From positions 57,049,369 to 57,113,368 of the forward strand of contig OX442314.1 of assembly GCA_949358305.1 (NCBI GenBank): 64,000 nt of DNA, in the 5' to 3' direction. Made by a program: the position numbers and the translations under genes. This document shows, one piece after another, positions 43,381-53,754 of the stretch. Source of the DNA: Strigamia acuminata. Taxonomy: Eukaryota > Arthropoda > Chilopoda > Geophilomorpha > Linotaeniidae. Below the pieces are notes generated by a model. The model did no database searches, was not told the DNA's origin, and was given only the letters and a program-made list of their open reading frames with translations. How positions within the stretch are numbered: the first letter of the stretch is position 1; every line of letters starts with the position of its first letter.

Positions 43381-43739
43381 TTTAGAAATTTGTTAATCTG
43401 TCAATTTAACAACTCACTCCAGCTCTGTGCATTCCAATAATTTGATTTCTGATTCGTTTAGGAAGCATTTTCAATTGAAACTCATAAATCAAGTTGTAAA
43501 TTAAATAAAAAATTATTTATTACAAATGATTGACAATATGCAAATTTATATTGTGTTTAAAAAAATTATTTATTATTAAAAAATATTGAACAAAAACTTT
43601 TTATTTTCTAATATTTCAATTTTGTACAGTTTTCCTATAAGAATAATTTACATTTAGCTTTTTAAAACTGTCCACTTAATTATGAAAGGATCACTGTTGG
43701 CAAGGCTTTAATATCACCTGTTGATGCCTGGTTCTTCAC

Positions 43740-44450
43740 CTAGTGGTAAAAGGTCAAACTACTCACAATTTCAATTGCCAGCATAGAGTGAAGGTTCATT
43801 TTTTTTGAACACGACTGTACATATCCCCAGATTTCATGGCAATTACGATTAGTACAACTGGCAAATGGACCGAACGCCAGATCGTAAAAGACCAATGGTA
43901 ACATTTGATTAGATTGGATGAATGACCAGCACATATCACAACTGAAAATATATTGTATATTAAATCTATAGTAAATAAAAAATGAAATACATTCAACTTA
44001 CTGGACATCTCTGGGGAAAAAAAAAAGGTTGGTCAGAAAAATTGTTTGAAGAACTTGCACGTGGGTGGATATCAATATGTTTTCCTCAATGGTCGGTTCA
44101 TTTTCAATAACACTTTCTAGGAGTTTGGCGCCAATGATGCCAGGAACGTTAATGATTAGGCCATAAATTCGGCTGATAAGCGCGTTTGTGGTCTTTAATA
44201 ATTAAAAAAAATGATATAAATTTTTGTAAAAACTGTATAAATTTTGGTAAAAATTTTCGTAAGATTTTTACTTACATGGACATTATCCTCGAATTTTGAA
44301 ATTTCCTTCAATAAATCGTTTTGGCCAAATACTTCATTTTGCACCATTTGTTGAAATTCATCGTTTTGCTGCTGCAATTGTTGCAATTGTTGAAATTCAT
44401 CGTATTTGTTTTCATTTACATCTATTTTGTCCGTAAGGTCAGACTAAAAA
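43740..44450 (-). CDS. Unknown multi-exon gene fragment
   Basis: Three candidate exons: about 44275-44450 (EFQQLQQLQQQNDEFQQM, donor GTAAGT), about 43998-44178 (after TTAAAG; ISRIYGLIINVPGIIGAKLL and a hydrophobic end, donor GTAAGT) and about 43750-43952 (after ATTTTCAG; CDMCWSFIQSNQMLPLVFYD ... CTNRNCHEIW). The phase between the last two does not match as read, and a run of ten T lies just before the junction. An indel or a tiny exon may be involved. The family is not recognised. Confidence 0.4.
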
Positions 44451-44849
44451 AAAAAAACAATTCTCTTAATTACCGTCGGATTAGCAACCGCAGCAACAAT
44501 CATACACAAAGAATGCAGTCTAGATTGATAACAGAAGTGCACACCAGAACACTCCCCAAATTTGTGACTTAATAAACTACAAATTTTTAACAAGAGTATT
44601 TCTTTTTAAGCAATTTTATCGAACACACATACTGTGCTGCCAGACTGGAATTCAAATTTCGACTTTTAGAGATCTTGACGCTTGTGAACTACGTCTAGCC
44701 ACAGCCGGGCAAGAATCAGGTGGTAGCAAATCATCCTCACACCTCGGTTCACCCTCCAAGTTTCCAACGTTTGGCAGCTGAATCACCACCGCCAAACGGT
44801 CCGAAGCGTGCTCGGGAACCTGGTCATCAATTCGGTCCAAACATACACT

Positions 44850-45420
44850 CAACCGCCTCCGTCAAGGAATGTTTCCGACTTCCCAGCCACCGACAATAAA
44901 CCCGGAGGAGAAACATCAGTTCCTGCGCCATCAAGAGGGTGATTACTGGCATCTAGAAATAAAGACTCATTAGATGTATCAAAAAGATTGTGACAGCTTG
45001 GCCACTCTCGGTGATTTGCGTCACTCCACACACCGCCTAGTGGCCCCCTCACAGAGTGGACTGGCCTAACAGGGGAGGAGGGAGCTGAGCAGTGTGGTGA
45101 GAGAGAGAGACGTTGCTGGGAGATCAGAGGGTGAGGACGTGTGCTATACGGTCCTGGCCCCAGCAGAGACAACTGCTGACTCTGCTCCTCTCACCATTCA
45201 CTACTGTGACGCTCAGTGACAGGAAGATGTGGCTGTTGCAGCCTCCATAAGCAGCTACATGGGTCGTATGGGGTAAGTGCGGCAGAATGTTCGTTCGACA
45301 TAACCGACCACGTCACCCATGGGACTTAGGTTCTGTGTGATGGGACGGTTGCCGATGTAGCGTGCCTGACAGCACTGCCACACAGTGAGATAGGTGACCC
45401 CACCCCTAGACAACGGATTG
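44850..45420 (-). repeat. LTR-like block, inverted relative of 3735-4250
   Basis: On the minus strand it carries the GGGGCCACTAGGCGGTGTG, GAGTGGCCAAGC and AATGAGTCTTTATTT succession of the block at 4060-4150. The frame just downstream (44852-44652) ends like a Gypsy Pol tail. A truncated Gypsy copy is likely. Confidence 0.5.
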
Positions 45421-45963
45421 GGTAAGACCATATCAAGTCAAAAAATCAACACCGAAGTCTCTCGATGATGAAGACGACTCGTCTTGTTCCAAAGTCTTGA
45501 GTACCATCCACAGTTCATCTTCGGACTCGACCAACATCTGGCCCTCTTGGGAAACGTCCATGACCACAGAACGAGCGAAAAAAATAAAAATTAAAACCTG
45601 TCCTAACATTAATACTAAATGCAACCACACAAATGATAAAAAACTGTTCACTTACAATCGGTCAATTTTTTCAATTACTGCAGTCATATTTTAATGGTAA
45701 AAAATAGTAATTAAAAACTTCTTCCACAGATATTTTCTCTAAATCAACCTAATAAAACTAAAAATTACATCAAACTTAATCATAAAATTAAAATAATTCT
45801 TTGATAACCTAATACAAAACCTTGAAAAACACCAAAGGATGCACTGGAAGCATTGCAGGCGGAGTATTCATGCCAAGCAATGTGTAATTTGAAAATTTCT
45901 GTGAATATGAAATCAGAAAATTTTGTCCTTCTAAGCCAAAGACAAGCAAACAATGGTCCAGAT

Positions 45964-46539
45964 TTAACACAGCCGTTGCCGTTTAGTGGCAGGTTCATTT
46001 TCGTCTGTCTCGTGCGGTTTGACGTGTACCTGGTTGGGATGACGTCTTTCGACAATCTTTGATGTCAACTCGATTATATTCGCATCAAGTCGCAATAGCG
46101 TACAGTATAAGAGTGCCCAGCGATGTAATTCTTCTTCCGAATCCAGTCCTTTAAGTTTACGCTCAAACATATCCATTAATCGCTCTGTTTTTAGGATGTT
46201 GATAACGATTTGATCGTTCCATTTTAAACGTCTTATATCGCCGATGCAAACTCCACATTCCTGGCAGATGCCGCCCGTTACTTGTGCGTGCGAACAATTT
46301 TTCACGGTAAAGATTGCGAGCTTTGGACGTAAGATTCCGCCGTTTGCTACGAATATACTTTGAATAGTTCTTCCGTGGCTCGATTGAAATTCAAACTGAG
46401 AGTTTCCCTCGTGGTCTTCGTCAGGTGTTTGGTAAGAAAACAAAGGCATTCCCCGATAAATTTTGCCGCCACGTTCAACTTTCCATTCGATTAGTTGCGC
46501 ACGTGGGTGTAAGTAGAAGCAAACTGTTTCGACTTCCAT
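45964..46539 (-). CDS. FCP1 N-terminus-like protein without phosphatase domain
   Basis: 191 residues in one exon. The first 110 residues resemble the start of the RNA polymerase II CTD phosphatase FCP1: a biotinyl-like barrel (GGKIYRGMPLFSYQT ... FVANGGILRPKLAIFTV) followed by CSHAQVTGGICQECGVCIGD, which parallels the family's C-x-H...C-x-x-C-G-A-D string. The catalytic DxDxT domain does not follow. Instead a helical stretch (LDSEEELHRWALLYCTLLRL) and a basic tail (PATKRQRLC) end the frame. The start at 46539 is the first ATG. The Polinton is inserted about 440 bp upstream of it. It could be a truncated paralogue or a distinct protein sharing the FCP1 N-terminal fold. Confidence 0.5.
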   Translation of the reverse strand: MEVETVCFYLHPRAQLIEWKVERGGKIYRGMPLFSYQTPDEDHEGNSQFEFQSSHGRTIQSIFVANGGILRPKLAIFTVKNCSHAQVTGGICQECGVCIGDIRRLKWNDQIVINILKTERLMDMFERKLKGLDSEEELHRWALLYCTLLRLDANIIELTSKIVERRHPNQVHVKPHETDENEPATKRQRLC

Positions 46540-46973
46540 TTCAGTAGTGAGGTACGAGTGAAAGGTTAAATACGAAATTTTTATTCTGGAGCTTTAGATT
46601 ACGGGTTTGTGAAAATCTGGAGTTCGATCGGGTGGCTTTGTGACGGATTTGAAAACACGTGTTCGTCGACCGAAGACGGAAAAATGTAATGATCTTTCTG
46701 TTTCTAGTACAGTTTATATGTAATGCGCTCGGTATTGCTAAAACCCGAAAATCAGGGTGTATGGAAAACGTAAAAAAAAGAAATTTCGTTTATTGTTTGA
46801 ATGGGTTTTGTGAAAACCTGGAATTTCATCAGATGTGTTCGCTGACCAAAAATTCTGGTCAACATATTTATTTAAAAAAAAAATGAAAACGTACAAAATG
46901 AGTGGCGAGTATGTTGGAAGTGAGGCATCAGCTGGAGTATTTTAAAGAAACAAGAAAAAAGCCATCTGAAAAT

Positions 46974-46979
46974 GAAATG
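46974..46979. repeat. Polinton target duplication, left (GAAATG)
   Basis: GAAATG precedes the left terminal repeat and is repeated at 63227-63232. Six bp is the standard Polinton target duplication. Confidence 0.92.
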
Positions 46980-47089
46980 TGTTGTTGGAAAATTTACTCC
47001 ACTGGATCAGGCACCAAATGGGCAATCCTTCATTTCTGGCTCAAACTTAGAGGCATGAGGAAGTGGTTCGAGGGCGGGAGAATGAGGAT

Positions 47090-47113
47090 GTTTAGGTTAG
47101 GTTAGGTTTAGGT
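47090..47113 (+). repeat. Telomere-like TTAGG tract in the terminal repeat
   Basis: TTTAGGTTAGGTTAGGTTTA and following TTAG, mirrored at about 63093-63116. TTAGG is the arthropod telomere unit. Confidence 0.7.
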
Positions 47114-47647
47114 TAGCCAGCGCCATCTATTATCAAAATTGGCTACTAAAAGTCCCAAATTTGGCCCGAGGGCAAAATGGACAAAATGGCGGCCGTTTAT
47201 ATACGGGTTTGACCAGATGGTCGAATTTCGTTACAATCGGTCCAAAAAAATGGTTGTGTGTATGAACCGGTCACTCGTCATGTCCTCGGGCAATAGCTTC
47301 TGTGTTGACACGTGTCGGCGCCATCTACTATCAAAATTGGCTACTAAAAGTCCCAAATTTGGCCCGAGGGCAAAATGGACAAAATGGCGGCCGTTTATAT
47401 ACGGGTTTGACCAGATGGTCGAGTTTCATTAGGATCGGTCCAAAAAAATGGTTGTGTGTTTTTCACCGGTCACGTGACATGTCTCACAGGCAATGACTCA
47501 GATGGATTTTAGGAGCATAAAAAAATGATGCTTACTCTTCAAATTTTTTTTCACAAATGAATAGATATTTAATTGCGTGATGTTATAAGGTACCAAACCG
47601 GTTCAAACTGGTTTCTAATTGAATTTTCTTAAAGGTCACATCACGGG

Positions 47648-47684
47648 TATATAAGGAGTGACAAATCAGAATTTTTTCAGTTGA
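47648..47684 (+). promoter_or_regulatory. Core promoter in left terminal repeat
   Basis: TATATAAGG at 47648 and an arthropod-type initiator TCAGTT whose A (47679) is 31 nt downstream. A leader exon of about 228 nt would run to a GTAAGC donor at 47907. The acceptor CATTTAG at 48218 precedes the polymerase ATG by 18 nt. The promoter thus points at polB through a spliced leader. Confidence 0.65.
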
Positions 47685-48236
47685 TCAACAACCTTGGACC
47701 CTGAAGGAGTGGGGAACCTATGCTCAAATTTTCAAAATTTTCAAAAAAAACTTTGAAAAATTTACAACAAAGCGATCCCAGGACAAGATAGGACCAGATA
47801 GGACAAGACAGGACAAGAAAAGGCAAGAAAGGACAAGACGGGACAAGAAAAGGCAAGATAGGACAAGACGGGACAAGAAAAGACAAGATAGGACTAGATT
47901 TTCAAGGTAAGCAAGAGTCAGAAGTGGCTGAAGTGACTGAACTAACCAAGTCGGCCTGTTTATGGCACGGCTGACTTAGCTCTGACATTCAGTTGATGTG
48001 TGTTAATTGAGCAGTTGATGATTTGTGGCTGCTGGTTGAATTGTCTGCACCCCCCCCCCCTCGAGTGGTGTTTGTTTGTTTGTTTGTTTGATCAGTCAGG
48101 CTAACAAAGTCGGCCTGTTTATGGCACGGCTGGCTTAGCTCTGGCATCATGCTTAGTGTTTGTTTAATTTATTTTATTTCTTAAATTATTTTTATATAAA
48201 AAAATGAAATCCATTTAGATTCGCTCTGTGCTTAAG

Positions 48237-49835
48237 ATGAATAGATACAAAGTCAAGAAATGTGTAGAGTTTTTAAAAGGAAAAAGAGAAAGTGGACAAC
48301 TATCTAAGGATTTTAAATTACACATCAAGTTGGAACAACTCTTGGCAAAATGCCGAGAATATGATGATTTTGTGAACATTGAACCTCGGCCGTATTACCT
48401 TTTCAAAAATATCTTTGACGGACAAGTGCTTGATTACATTGTCGAATTCGACGAAAGGATTTTTGACATAGAAGACGTGATGAAAGACGCCACTCCAAAT
48501 ATCCGTGCATTGGCAGCAGAAGTTGCAGCCAGCATGAATTCGTGCAAAGTGAGCGTTATGATGCTATTGAGATATCGGCATTCCCTGAGGACGTCGACTG
48601 ATCAACATTATTGGTACCGGGCCGATCCGTTCGTGATGCATTCGGACGATGTTGACCACATTCTGGATTCAGCTGCGAAACAACTGGCCATACAAAATGC
48701 CGAATTTGTCGAAACTCACGACTATTTATATTACCTTTGTGTGGACGAGATTAAAATTGGTTTTGGTGCTTTACACCAGAAAGGTGGATGGTATAAAGAT
48801 GTTCCGTCATTTCCGTTGAGTTTGAACAACGATTTACCGGCCGTCATTTGCAATAAGAAAGCGGTGTTAACATTTAAAATTGAGTTGCAAAAGTCTTTTG
48901 TTTGGGCCGTTCTTGCATCTTTACATCCTGTAGCCAATAATGCTGAACGCATAATTAATTACTTGAAGTATGAGCACGAATTGAACTTGCAAGGCTTTGA
49001 ATTTCCGTTGACTTACAGAAACGTAGAAAAATTCCAGTTGCAGAATCCTGATATCGAAGTGACTATTTATTTTTGGGACAGCAATCATGTGCAAAGATAT
49101 GTGACCGTACACAGAAACAGGAAACATCACGTCGATCTATTCTTCTACGGAAACAACTGCTACGGACATGTGAGGAATCTAAAACGTTTGCTCGGTTATT
49201 TTCCGTGTCATTACTGCGACAACCAATTCAAGAGCATTGTGGGTAGAGACAAACACTTGACAGTATTCCACTCCGTTCCTGAAGAAGAAGAATCGTCATA
49301 TCAGGAACTGAATGAACATCTGCGCAGCAAAAAGGCAGTGGTAAATGTCCAGAACTCGGATCAGAAAAGTTTTTTGTGGTCCATATTGGCTGCCTTGTAT
49401 CCGGCACCCGATAATGTATGCAGAACGGGTTATTACGTACAGTTTATGGACAAACTTAATCTCGAAGGGCTAGTTTTTCCTGTGGGGCCGAAAGAAGTGC
49501 TTACGTTCGAAAGACGAAATGAAAGTTTGAACATTAATGTATTTGCTTTGCTGCCCACGTCACGAATTGTTCCGATAAAAGTGAATATTCAGACGAACCG
49601 CCTTACCACTATTAACCTACTGAAGAAACGAAATCATTACATGTGGATCAAGGATTTCTCACGACTCATGAGCGTCAGCGATGGCAACAAGCGGCATTAT
49701 TGCATGAACTGTATGAACGGGTATTCCAGCGCCAAAGTGCTCGTTAAACATAAACATTACTGCGGAAAAAACACTCCTTCCGCCACTAAATGTCCCAAAG
49801 AAGGAACAATCTGTACGTTCAAGAGTGAGAAAAAA
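48237..49835 (+). CDS. polB: Polinton DNA polymerase, N-terminal part
   Basis: ATG at 48237. After a helical region of about 200 residues come two tandem copies of one module. Copy one begins KSFVWAVLASLHPVANNAER and ends in a CHYCDNQF zinc motif; copy two begins KSFLWSILAALYPAPDNV and ends in CMNCMNGYSSAKVLVKHKHY C. Such a module precedes the polymerase core in arthropod Polinton-type PolB, usually once. The frame ends at 49883. The exonuclease motif I lies just before that, but in the -1 frame, beginning at an A8 run (49830-49837). The protein would attach to DNA ends and start replication by protein priming. Confidence 0.85.
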
Positions 49836-52249
49836 AATATCCTGTACCGTACGTTTGCTACGCTGATTTTGAGGCATTCTTAGTGCCTGATGTGGAGACC
49901 GAACCCACTTTACATTCGGACACCATTAATTCTCACGTTCCGTGTGGTTATTCTTTTAAAGTGGTGTGCACGGAGAACGAAGCTTATTCCAGACCGTTAC
50001 AGCTGTACAGAGGTCCGGATGCCGTCGATCATTTTTTGCAATCGTTGCGTGCAGAAATTAAAGCCGTGGTTTGTCAATTTTCCCAATTGGAAAGACAATT
50101 CGATACCAAAATGATGACTCCACTTGAATGGAACGCATTTAGAAATGCAACAACTTGTTTCTTATGCGATGGCGAGTTCTCCAAAGCTGAAGGATGGACT
50201 AAAGTCTTGGATCACAACCATTTCACTGGAAAGTTTCGCGGAGCTGCACACGGTAAATGTAACCTCAACTACCATTGGCGGAGATCTGTGCCGGTAGTTT
50301 TCCATAATGGGAAAAGGTATGATTTTCATTTGATATTCCCACATTTGACCGTCGAGACAGAAAAAGTGACTGTCATCGCCGAAAACTCGGAATTATACAA
50401 ATCTTTCACGCTGAGAATCAATACCAGCGATGATCCAAAAGTGCCCCGTAAAGTTACGTTAAAATTCTTGGATAGTTTCCAATTTCTCGCGAGCAGTTTA
50501 TCCAATTTGGCTAAAAATTTAGAGAAGTCGCAGTTCGTTGTCTTTCGGAGCGAGTTTAAGGGCGAGGAAATTGATTTTCTTTTGAGGAAAGGAGTATACC
50601 CGTACAAATATATGACTGGTTGGTCAAAATTTCTAGAAGATAAACTTCCGCCGATAGAAGAATTTGAGAACGTATCCGCCGACGAATACCAATATGCTCA
50701 GTTAGTTTGGAATACATTAGGGATTAAAAACATGGGCGAATATCATGATTTATATCTGAAGACTGATACTCTGTTGTTGGCGGATATATTCGAGCAGTTT
50801 AGGAAAATGTGTTTGAATCACTACAAGCTGGACCCCTGTCATTATATCACGTTTCCGAGTCTGTCTTGGGACGCAGCACTGCTCATCACCAAAGTTAAAT
50901 TGGAGCTTCTGTCTGATCCAGATATGTACATGTTTGTCGAACAAGGAATAAGAGGCGGTGTTGCCACAATCAGTCAACGCTATGCCAAAGCTAATAACCC
51001 TCTTCTGGCATCGGGATACGATTGTGAGAAACCAGAGAGTTACATCGTTTATTTGGATGCAAATTCCATGTATTCCTGGGCAATGAGCAAACCGTTACCC
51101 GTTGGCAACTTTGCCTTCGACGATAATTTAGCCGAATGGACGCAAGAAAGGATTTTGAAAATGGGAGAGAACGATACGATGGGATGCATCTTGGAAGTGG
51201 ATTTGGGATATCCGCAAGAACTGCACTTGGCCCACAATTGTCTGCCTTTGGCTCCGGAAATGATACGTTCAGCGGACGACACTTGTCCCAGATTAATCCC
51301 GCATTTGCAAGGTCGTTGTAATTACATTCTGCATTACAGAGCTCTGCAATTGTACTTGTCCCTGGGCATGACGTTGATGAAAATAAAAAAAGTGCTGACG
51401 TTTGAGCAAAAACCATGGTTGGCCAAGTATATCGAACTGAATATTGAGAAACGGAAGTCCGCTACCAGTGATTTTGAGCAGGAATTAGCGAAATTAGCTA
51501 ACAATTCGGTCTTTGGAAAAACCTTGCAGGACGTGAGGAAATATAGACAATTTTATCTGGTGAATAATCAGAAAGACTGGGATAAACACCTCAACCACGC
51601 CGGTTACAAAGGATATAAAGCCTTGAATAGTAATCTGATGTTGGTTGAACGTCGTAAGCTGGAATTGACGTTAGACAAACCTATTTACAGCGGATTAACT
51701 ATCCTGGACTTGTCTAAATGCTTGCTATATGACTTTCATTACAACGTCATGAAAAAAAAATTCTCAGACAAGCTGAGATTGCTGATGACGGATACGGATA
51801 GTTTGATGTATGAAATAGAAGCTCCGTCGGTCTACTCGTTCTTCAGAGAAGAAATACCAGAAGTGATGGATCTGTCTAATTACGACCCACCTGATGGCAG
51901 AAACAGGTGTGTCATAGGATGCTTCAAAGACGAGACTGCCGGCGAGCCGATAGAAGAGTTTGTAGGGCTAAGAGCCAAATGTTACGCTTATAACGTGAAC
52001 GGGAAAACGAGCATGCGATGTAAAGGCATAAAGAAGGCCGTCGTGGAGCAAGAGCTGGACTTGGAGGCGTACAAGAAGATATTGTTTGGAGAACGGGAGG
52101 CCCACAGATTGAAATTTGAAACGATCAAGTCAAAACTGCACAATCTCACAACGGTCGAGGTGGACAAATTGGCATTATCAGCGAAAGACAAGAAGCGAGT
52201 GATATTAGATGATTGTATTCACACAAAGGCTTATGGTTATGTTGAGTAA
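49835..52249 (+). CDS. polB: Polinton DNA polymerase, exonuclease and catalytic part
   Basis: The reading frame is open from the A8 run; the first GTG at 49883 is not needed as a start. Order of motifs: exonuclease I (YADFEAF), an inserted HNH/endonuclease VII-like zinc module (CFLCDGEF ... LDHNHFTGKFRGAAHGKCN), exonuclease II (VVFHNGKRYDFHL), exonuclease III (YLKTDTLLLAD), polymerase motif A (YLDANSMYSWAM), motif B (KLANNSVFGKT), motif C (LMTDTDSLMY) and the thumb KGIKK. All catalytic residues are present. This is family B protein-primed polymerase with its proofreading domain. Together the two parts are about 1,330 residues, normal for the group. Confidence 0.9.
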   Translation, partial: KYPVPYVCYADFEAFLVPDVETEPTLHSDTINSHVPCGYSFKVVCTENEAYSRPLQLYRGPDAVDHFLQSLRAEIKAVVCQFSQLERQFDTKMMTPLEWNAFRNATTCFLCDGEFSKAEGWTKVLDHNHFTGKFRGAAHGKCNLNYHWRRSVPVVFHNGKRYDFHLIFPHLTVETEKVTVIAENSELYKSFTLRINTSDDPKVPRKVTLKFLDSFQFLASSLSNLAKNLEKSQFVVFRSEFKGEEIDFLLRKGVYPYKYMTGWSKFLEDKLPPIEEFENVSADEYQYAQLVWNTLGIKNMGEYHDLYLKTDTLLLADIFEQFRKMCLNHYKLDPCHYITFPSLSWDAALLITKVKLELLSDPDMYMFVEQGIRGGVATISQRYAKANNPLLASGYDCEKPESYIVYLDANSMYSWAMSKPLPVGNFAFDDNLAEWTQERILKMGENDTMGCILEVDLGYPQELHLAHNCLPLAPEMIRSADDTCPRLIPHLQGRCNYILHYRALQLYLSLGMTLMKIKKVLTFEQKPWLAKYIELNIEKRKSATSDFEQELAKLANNSVFGKTLQDVRKYRQFYLVNNQKDWDKHLNHAGYKGYKALNSNLMLVERRKLELTLDKPIYSGLTILDLSKCLLYDFHYNVMKKKFSDKLRLLMTDTDSLMYEIEAPSVYSFFREEIPEVMDLSNYDPPDGRNRCVIGCFKDETAGEPIEEFVGLRAKCYAYNVNGKTSMRCKGIKKAVVEQELDLEAYKKILFGEREAHRLKFETIKSKLHNLTTVEVDKLALSAKDKKRVILDDCIHTKAYGYVE

Positions 52250-52253
52250 AATG

Positions 52254-53420
52254 CTACTTATTAAATAAATTAAAGTGAATATACACTTGATATCTTGGTA
52301 CTTTTTCACTTTCTTCTGGTTCTATTTCTCCTGTAATTATGAGTTTATCTCCGCATTTAAATTCTATCGGAGGATTGTAAACACTTGTCGTGATTAACTC
52401 TGTCCAACTGAGGTTAACGTCGACAACCGTAAAGGGATCTCTTCCTCTAATATTTGAACTATCAATTACTAGGTTTATCATGTGACCCATTCCATGTTCT
52501 CTCTTTGCACCTATGTCGTAAAAACATATATCTATACTTGTAATCTCACATCTTCTAAATGTTCTAAAAGTTGATTCGTTTTCATCAATGAAAAAATTTA
52601 CTTTTCCTTCCTTGTTGGCTGAATGATAATTTTCAAATTTCACAATATATTTTTCAACTTGTATAACTTGTTTAATGTTTTTTATTTCTGCAACCATTTC
52701 AGCCTTATTTGCTTCTAGCATTGCTTTAATTTTCCCATCTTCCTGTAAACTCTGATTAATGCGTTCTATTTCTGCACTCATTTCAGCCTTATATGCATCT
52801 AGCATTGCTTTAATTTGCTCATCATCATCGTGAGCAATCTGATGAATGTGTTCCATTTCCGCAGCTATTTTAGCTTTATATAGATCTAGCATTGCTTTAA
52901 CTCGCTCGTCGTTCTGTAAACTCTGTTTGATGGATTCTATTTCTGCAGTCATTTCAGCCTTATGTGCATCTATGCTCGCTTGAATTTGCACATCATCCTG
53001 TAAACTCTGTTTGATGTGCTCTATTTCTGCAGTCATTTCAGCCTTAATTTGTCCATCATCCTGTAAACTCTGTTTGATTTGCTCTATTTCGTCAGCTATT
53101 TCTGTCTTATGTGCATCTATGTTCGCTTTAACTCGCACATCGTGCTCTAAACTCTGTTTAATATGATCGTCAACTCGAGATTTCATATCATCCATAAGCG
53201 TAGCAGTGCCTGCAGCTGCCGGGTCTGGTATTCCGACGTTAAAATCTTTTTTTAGTTGAGCAATATCGTTTCTGTGGCCGAACACCATTCGCCTAATCTG
53301 CTCTTGTTCGTCATGCGTTAAATTACTTCCGTCTCGTTTGGCAATTTTGCGTGGGGTCAGACCAAATCTATGCACTGGATTTAAGTGGAAGTCGTCTCTC
53401 GCCTTATTAATGCTCCCCAT
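52254..53420 (-). CDS. Coiled-coil fibre-like protein
   Basis: The start chosen at 53420 (MGSINKARDDFHLNPVHRFG) directly follows a TTAAAAAA run, as in the neighbours. The open frame extends 11 codons further. Residues about 80-250 are six copies of a 28-residue unit (for example IKQSLQDDVQIQASIDAHKA plus eight residues), exactly four heptads. One copy is 21 residues (a heptad lost) and one is 29. The C-terminal 130 residues are beta-rich with no repeats (NFFIDENESTFRTF, PIEFKCGDKLIITGEI). A long coiled shaft with a C-terminal head is the plan of viral fibres. No sequence family was recognised, so the fibre role is inference. It overlaps the protease end by about 40 bp. Confidence 0.6.
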   Translation of the reverse strand: MGSINKARDDFHLNPVHRFGLTPRKIAKRDGSNLTHDEQEQIRRMVFGHRNDIAQLKKDFNVGIPDPAAAGTATLMDDMKSRVDDHIKQSLEHDVRVKANIDAHKTEIADEIEQIKQSLQDDGQIKAEMTAEIEHIKQSLQDDVQIQASIDAHKAEMTAEIESIKQSLQNDERVKAMLDLYKAKIAAEMEHIHQIAHDDDEQIKAMLDAYKAEMSAEIERINQSLQEDGKIKAMLEANKAEMVAEIKNIKQVIQVEKYIVKFENYHSANKEGKVNFFIDENESTFRTFRRCEITSIDICFYDIGAKREHGMGHMINLVIDSSNIRGRDPFTVVDVNLSWTELITTSVYNPPIEFKCGDKLIITGEIEPEESEKVPRYQVYIHFNLFNK

Positions 53421-53731
53421 TTTTTTAATACGAACAAACACAAATGTCCGCACGTGACTTCGTCAAACGATTGATACTGATAAACGTTATATTTTATATT
53501 GTCTCCCAGGTAACGGTACAATTCAATAGGAGGTGGAAGATCGCCGAAACTATCAAAGTATAATTTATCTCGCTTACTTTTAGCGTACGCCACCCAATGG
53601 CTACCACTTTGCAGATGCTTATTCAAATTAACAATCCCACATTCGAAGGGTCTGGCTTTGACGGGCAACGTGTCTCTGGAGAACACGCCTCTGAAGAATG
53701 GAATATTCATTCGTCTAGCCAATTTGCCCAA
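53381..53731 (-). CDS. pro: Adenain-like cysteine protease 1
   Basis: 116 residues with IPFFRGVFSRDTLP, the catalytic His in SGSHWVAY, an acidic residue in YFDSFGDLPPP and the catalytic Cys in VTCGHLCLFVL. This is the fold and order of adenovirus-type maturation proteases in Polintons. No ATG lies at the left edge; the frame stays open upstream and overlaps the pX-like gene. The start is either an internal ATG (MNIPFF) or supplied by a frameshift from the preceding gene. It would cleave capsid precursors in the particle. Confidence 0.8.
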   Translation of the reverse strand: MGKLARRMNIPFFRGVFSRDTLPVKARPFECGIVNLNKHLQSGSHWVAYAKSKRDKLYFDSFGDLPPPIELYRYLGDNIKYNVYQYQSFDEVTCGHLCLFVLKKWGALIRRETTST

Positions 53732-53754
53732 TTGCAGGGAATCCAGCGGTTGAA

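Larger units (their letters stand above)
46980..48163 (+). repeat. Polinton left terminal inverted repeat
   Basis: 1,184 bp matching the complement of 60857-63226, which is longer. It contains a TTAGG-type tract (47090-47112), two tandem copies of a block of about 200 bp (47119-47280 and 47318-47480), a TATA/initiator promoter (47648) and a purine-rich AGGACAAGA repeat (47780-47895). A C13 run is near 48047. Frames here are repeat sequence, not genes. Confidence 0.9.

Noticed and set aside
43990-44010. A 9-nt micro-exon between CCCCAG and GTAAGT
   Set aside because: The preceding exon can read through the T10 run to the same donor, so an ordinary exon or an indel explains it without a micro-exon.
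47139-47432. 97-residue frame in the Polinton terminal repeat
   Set aside because: It spans two copies of a repeated block, has its mirror in the right repeat, and shows no protein features.
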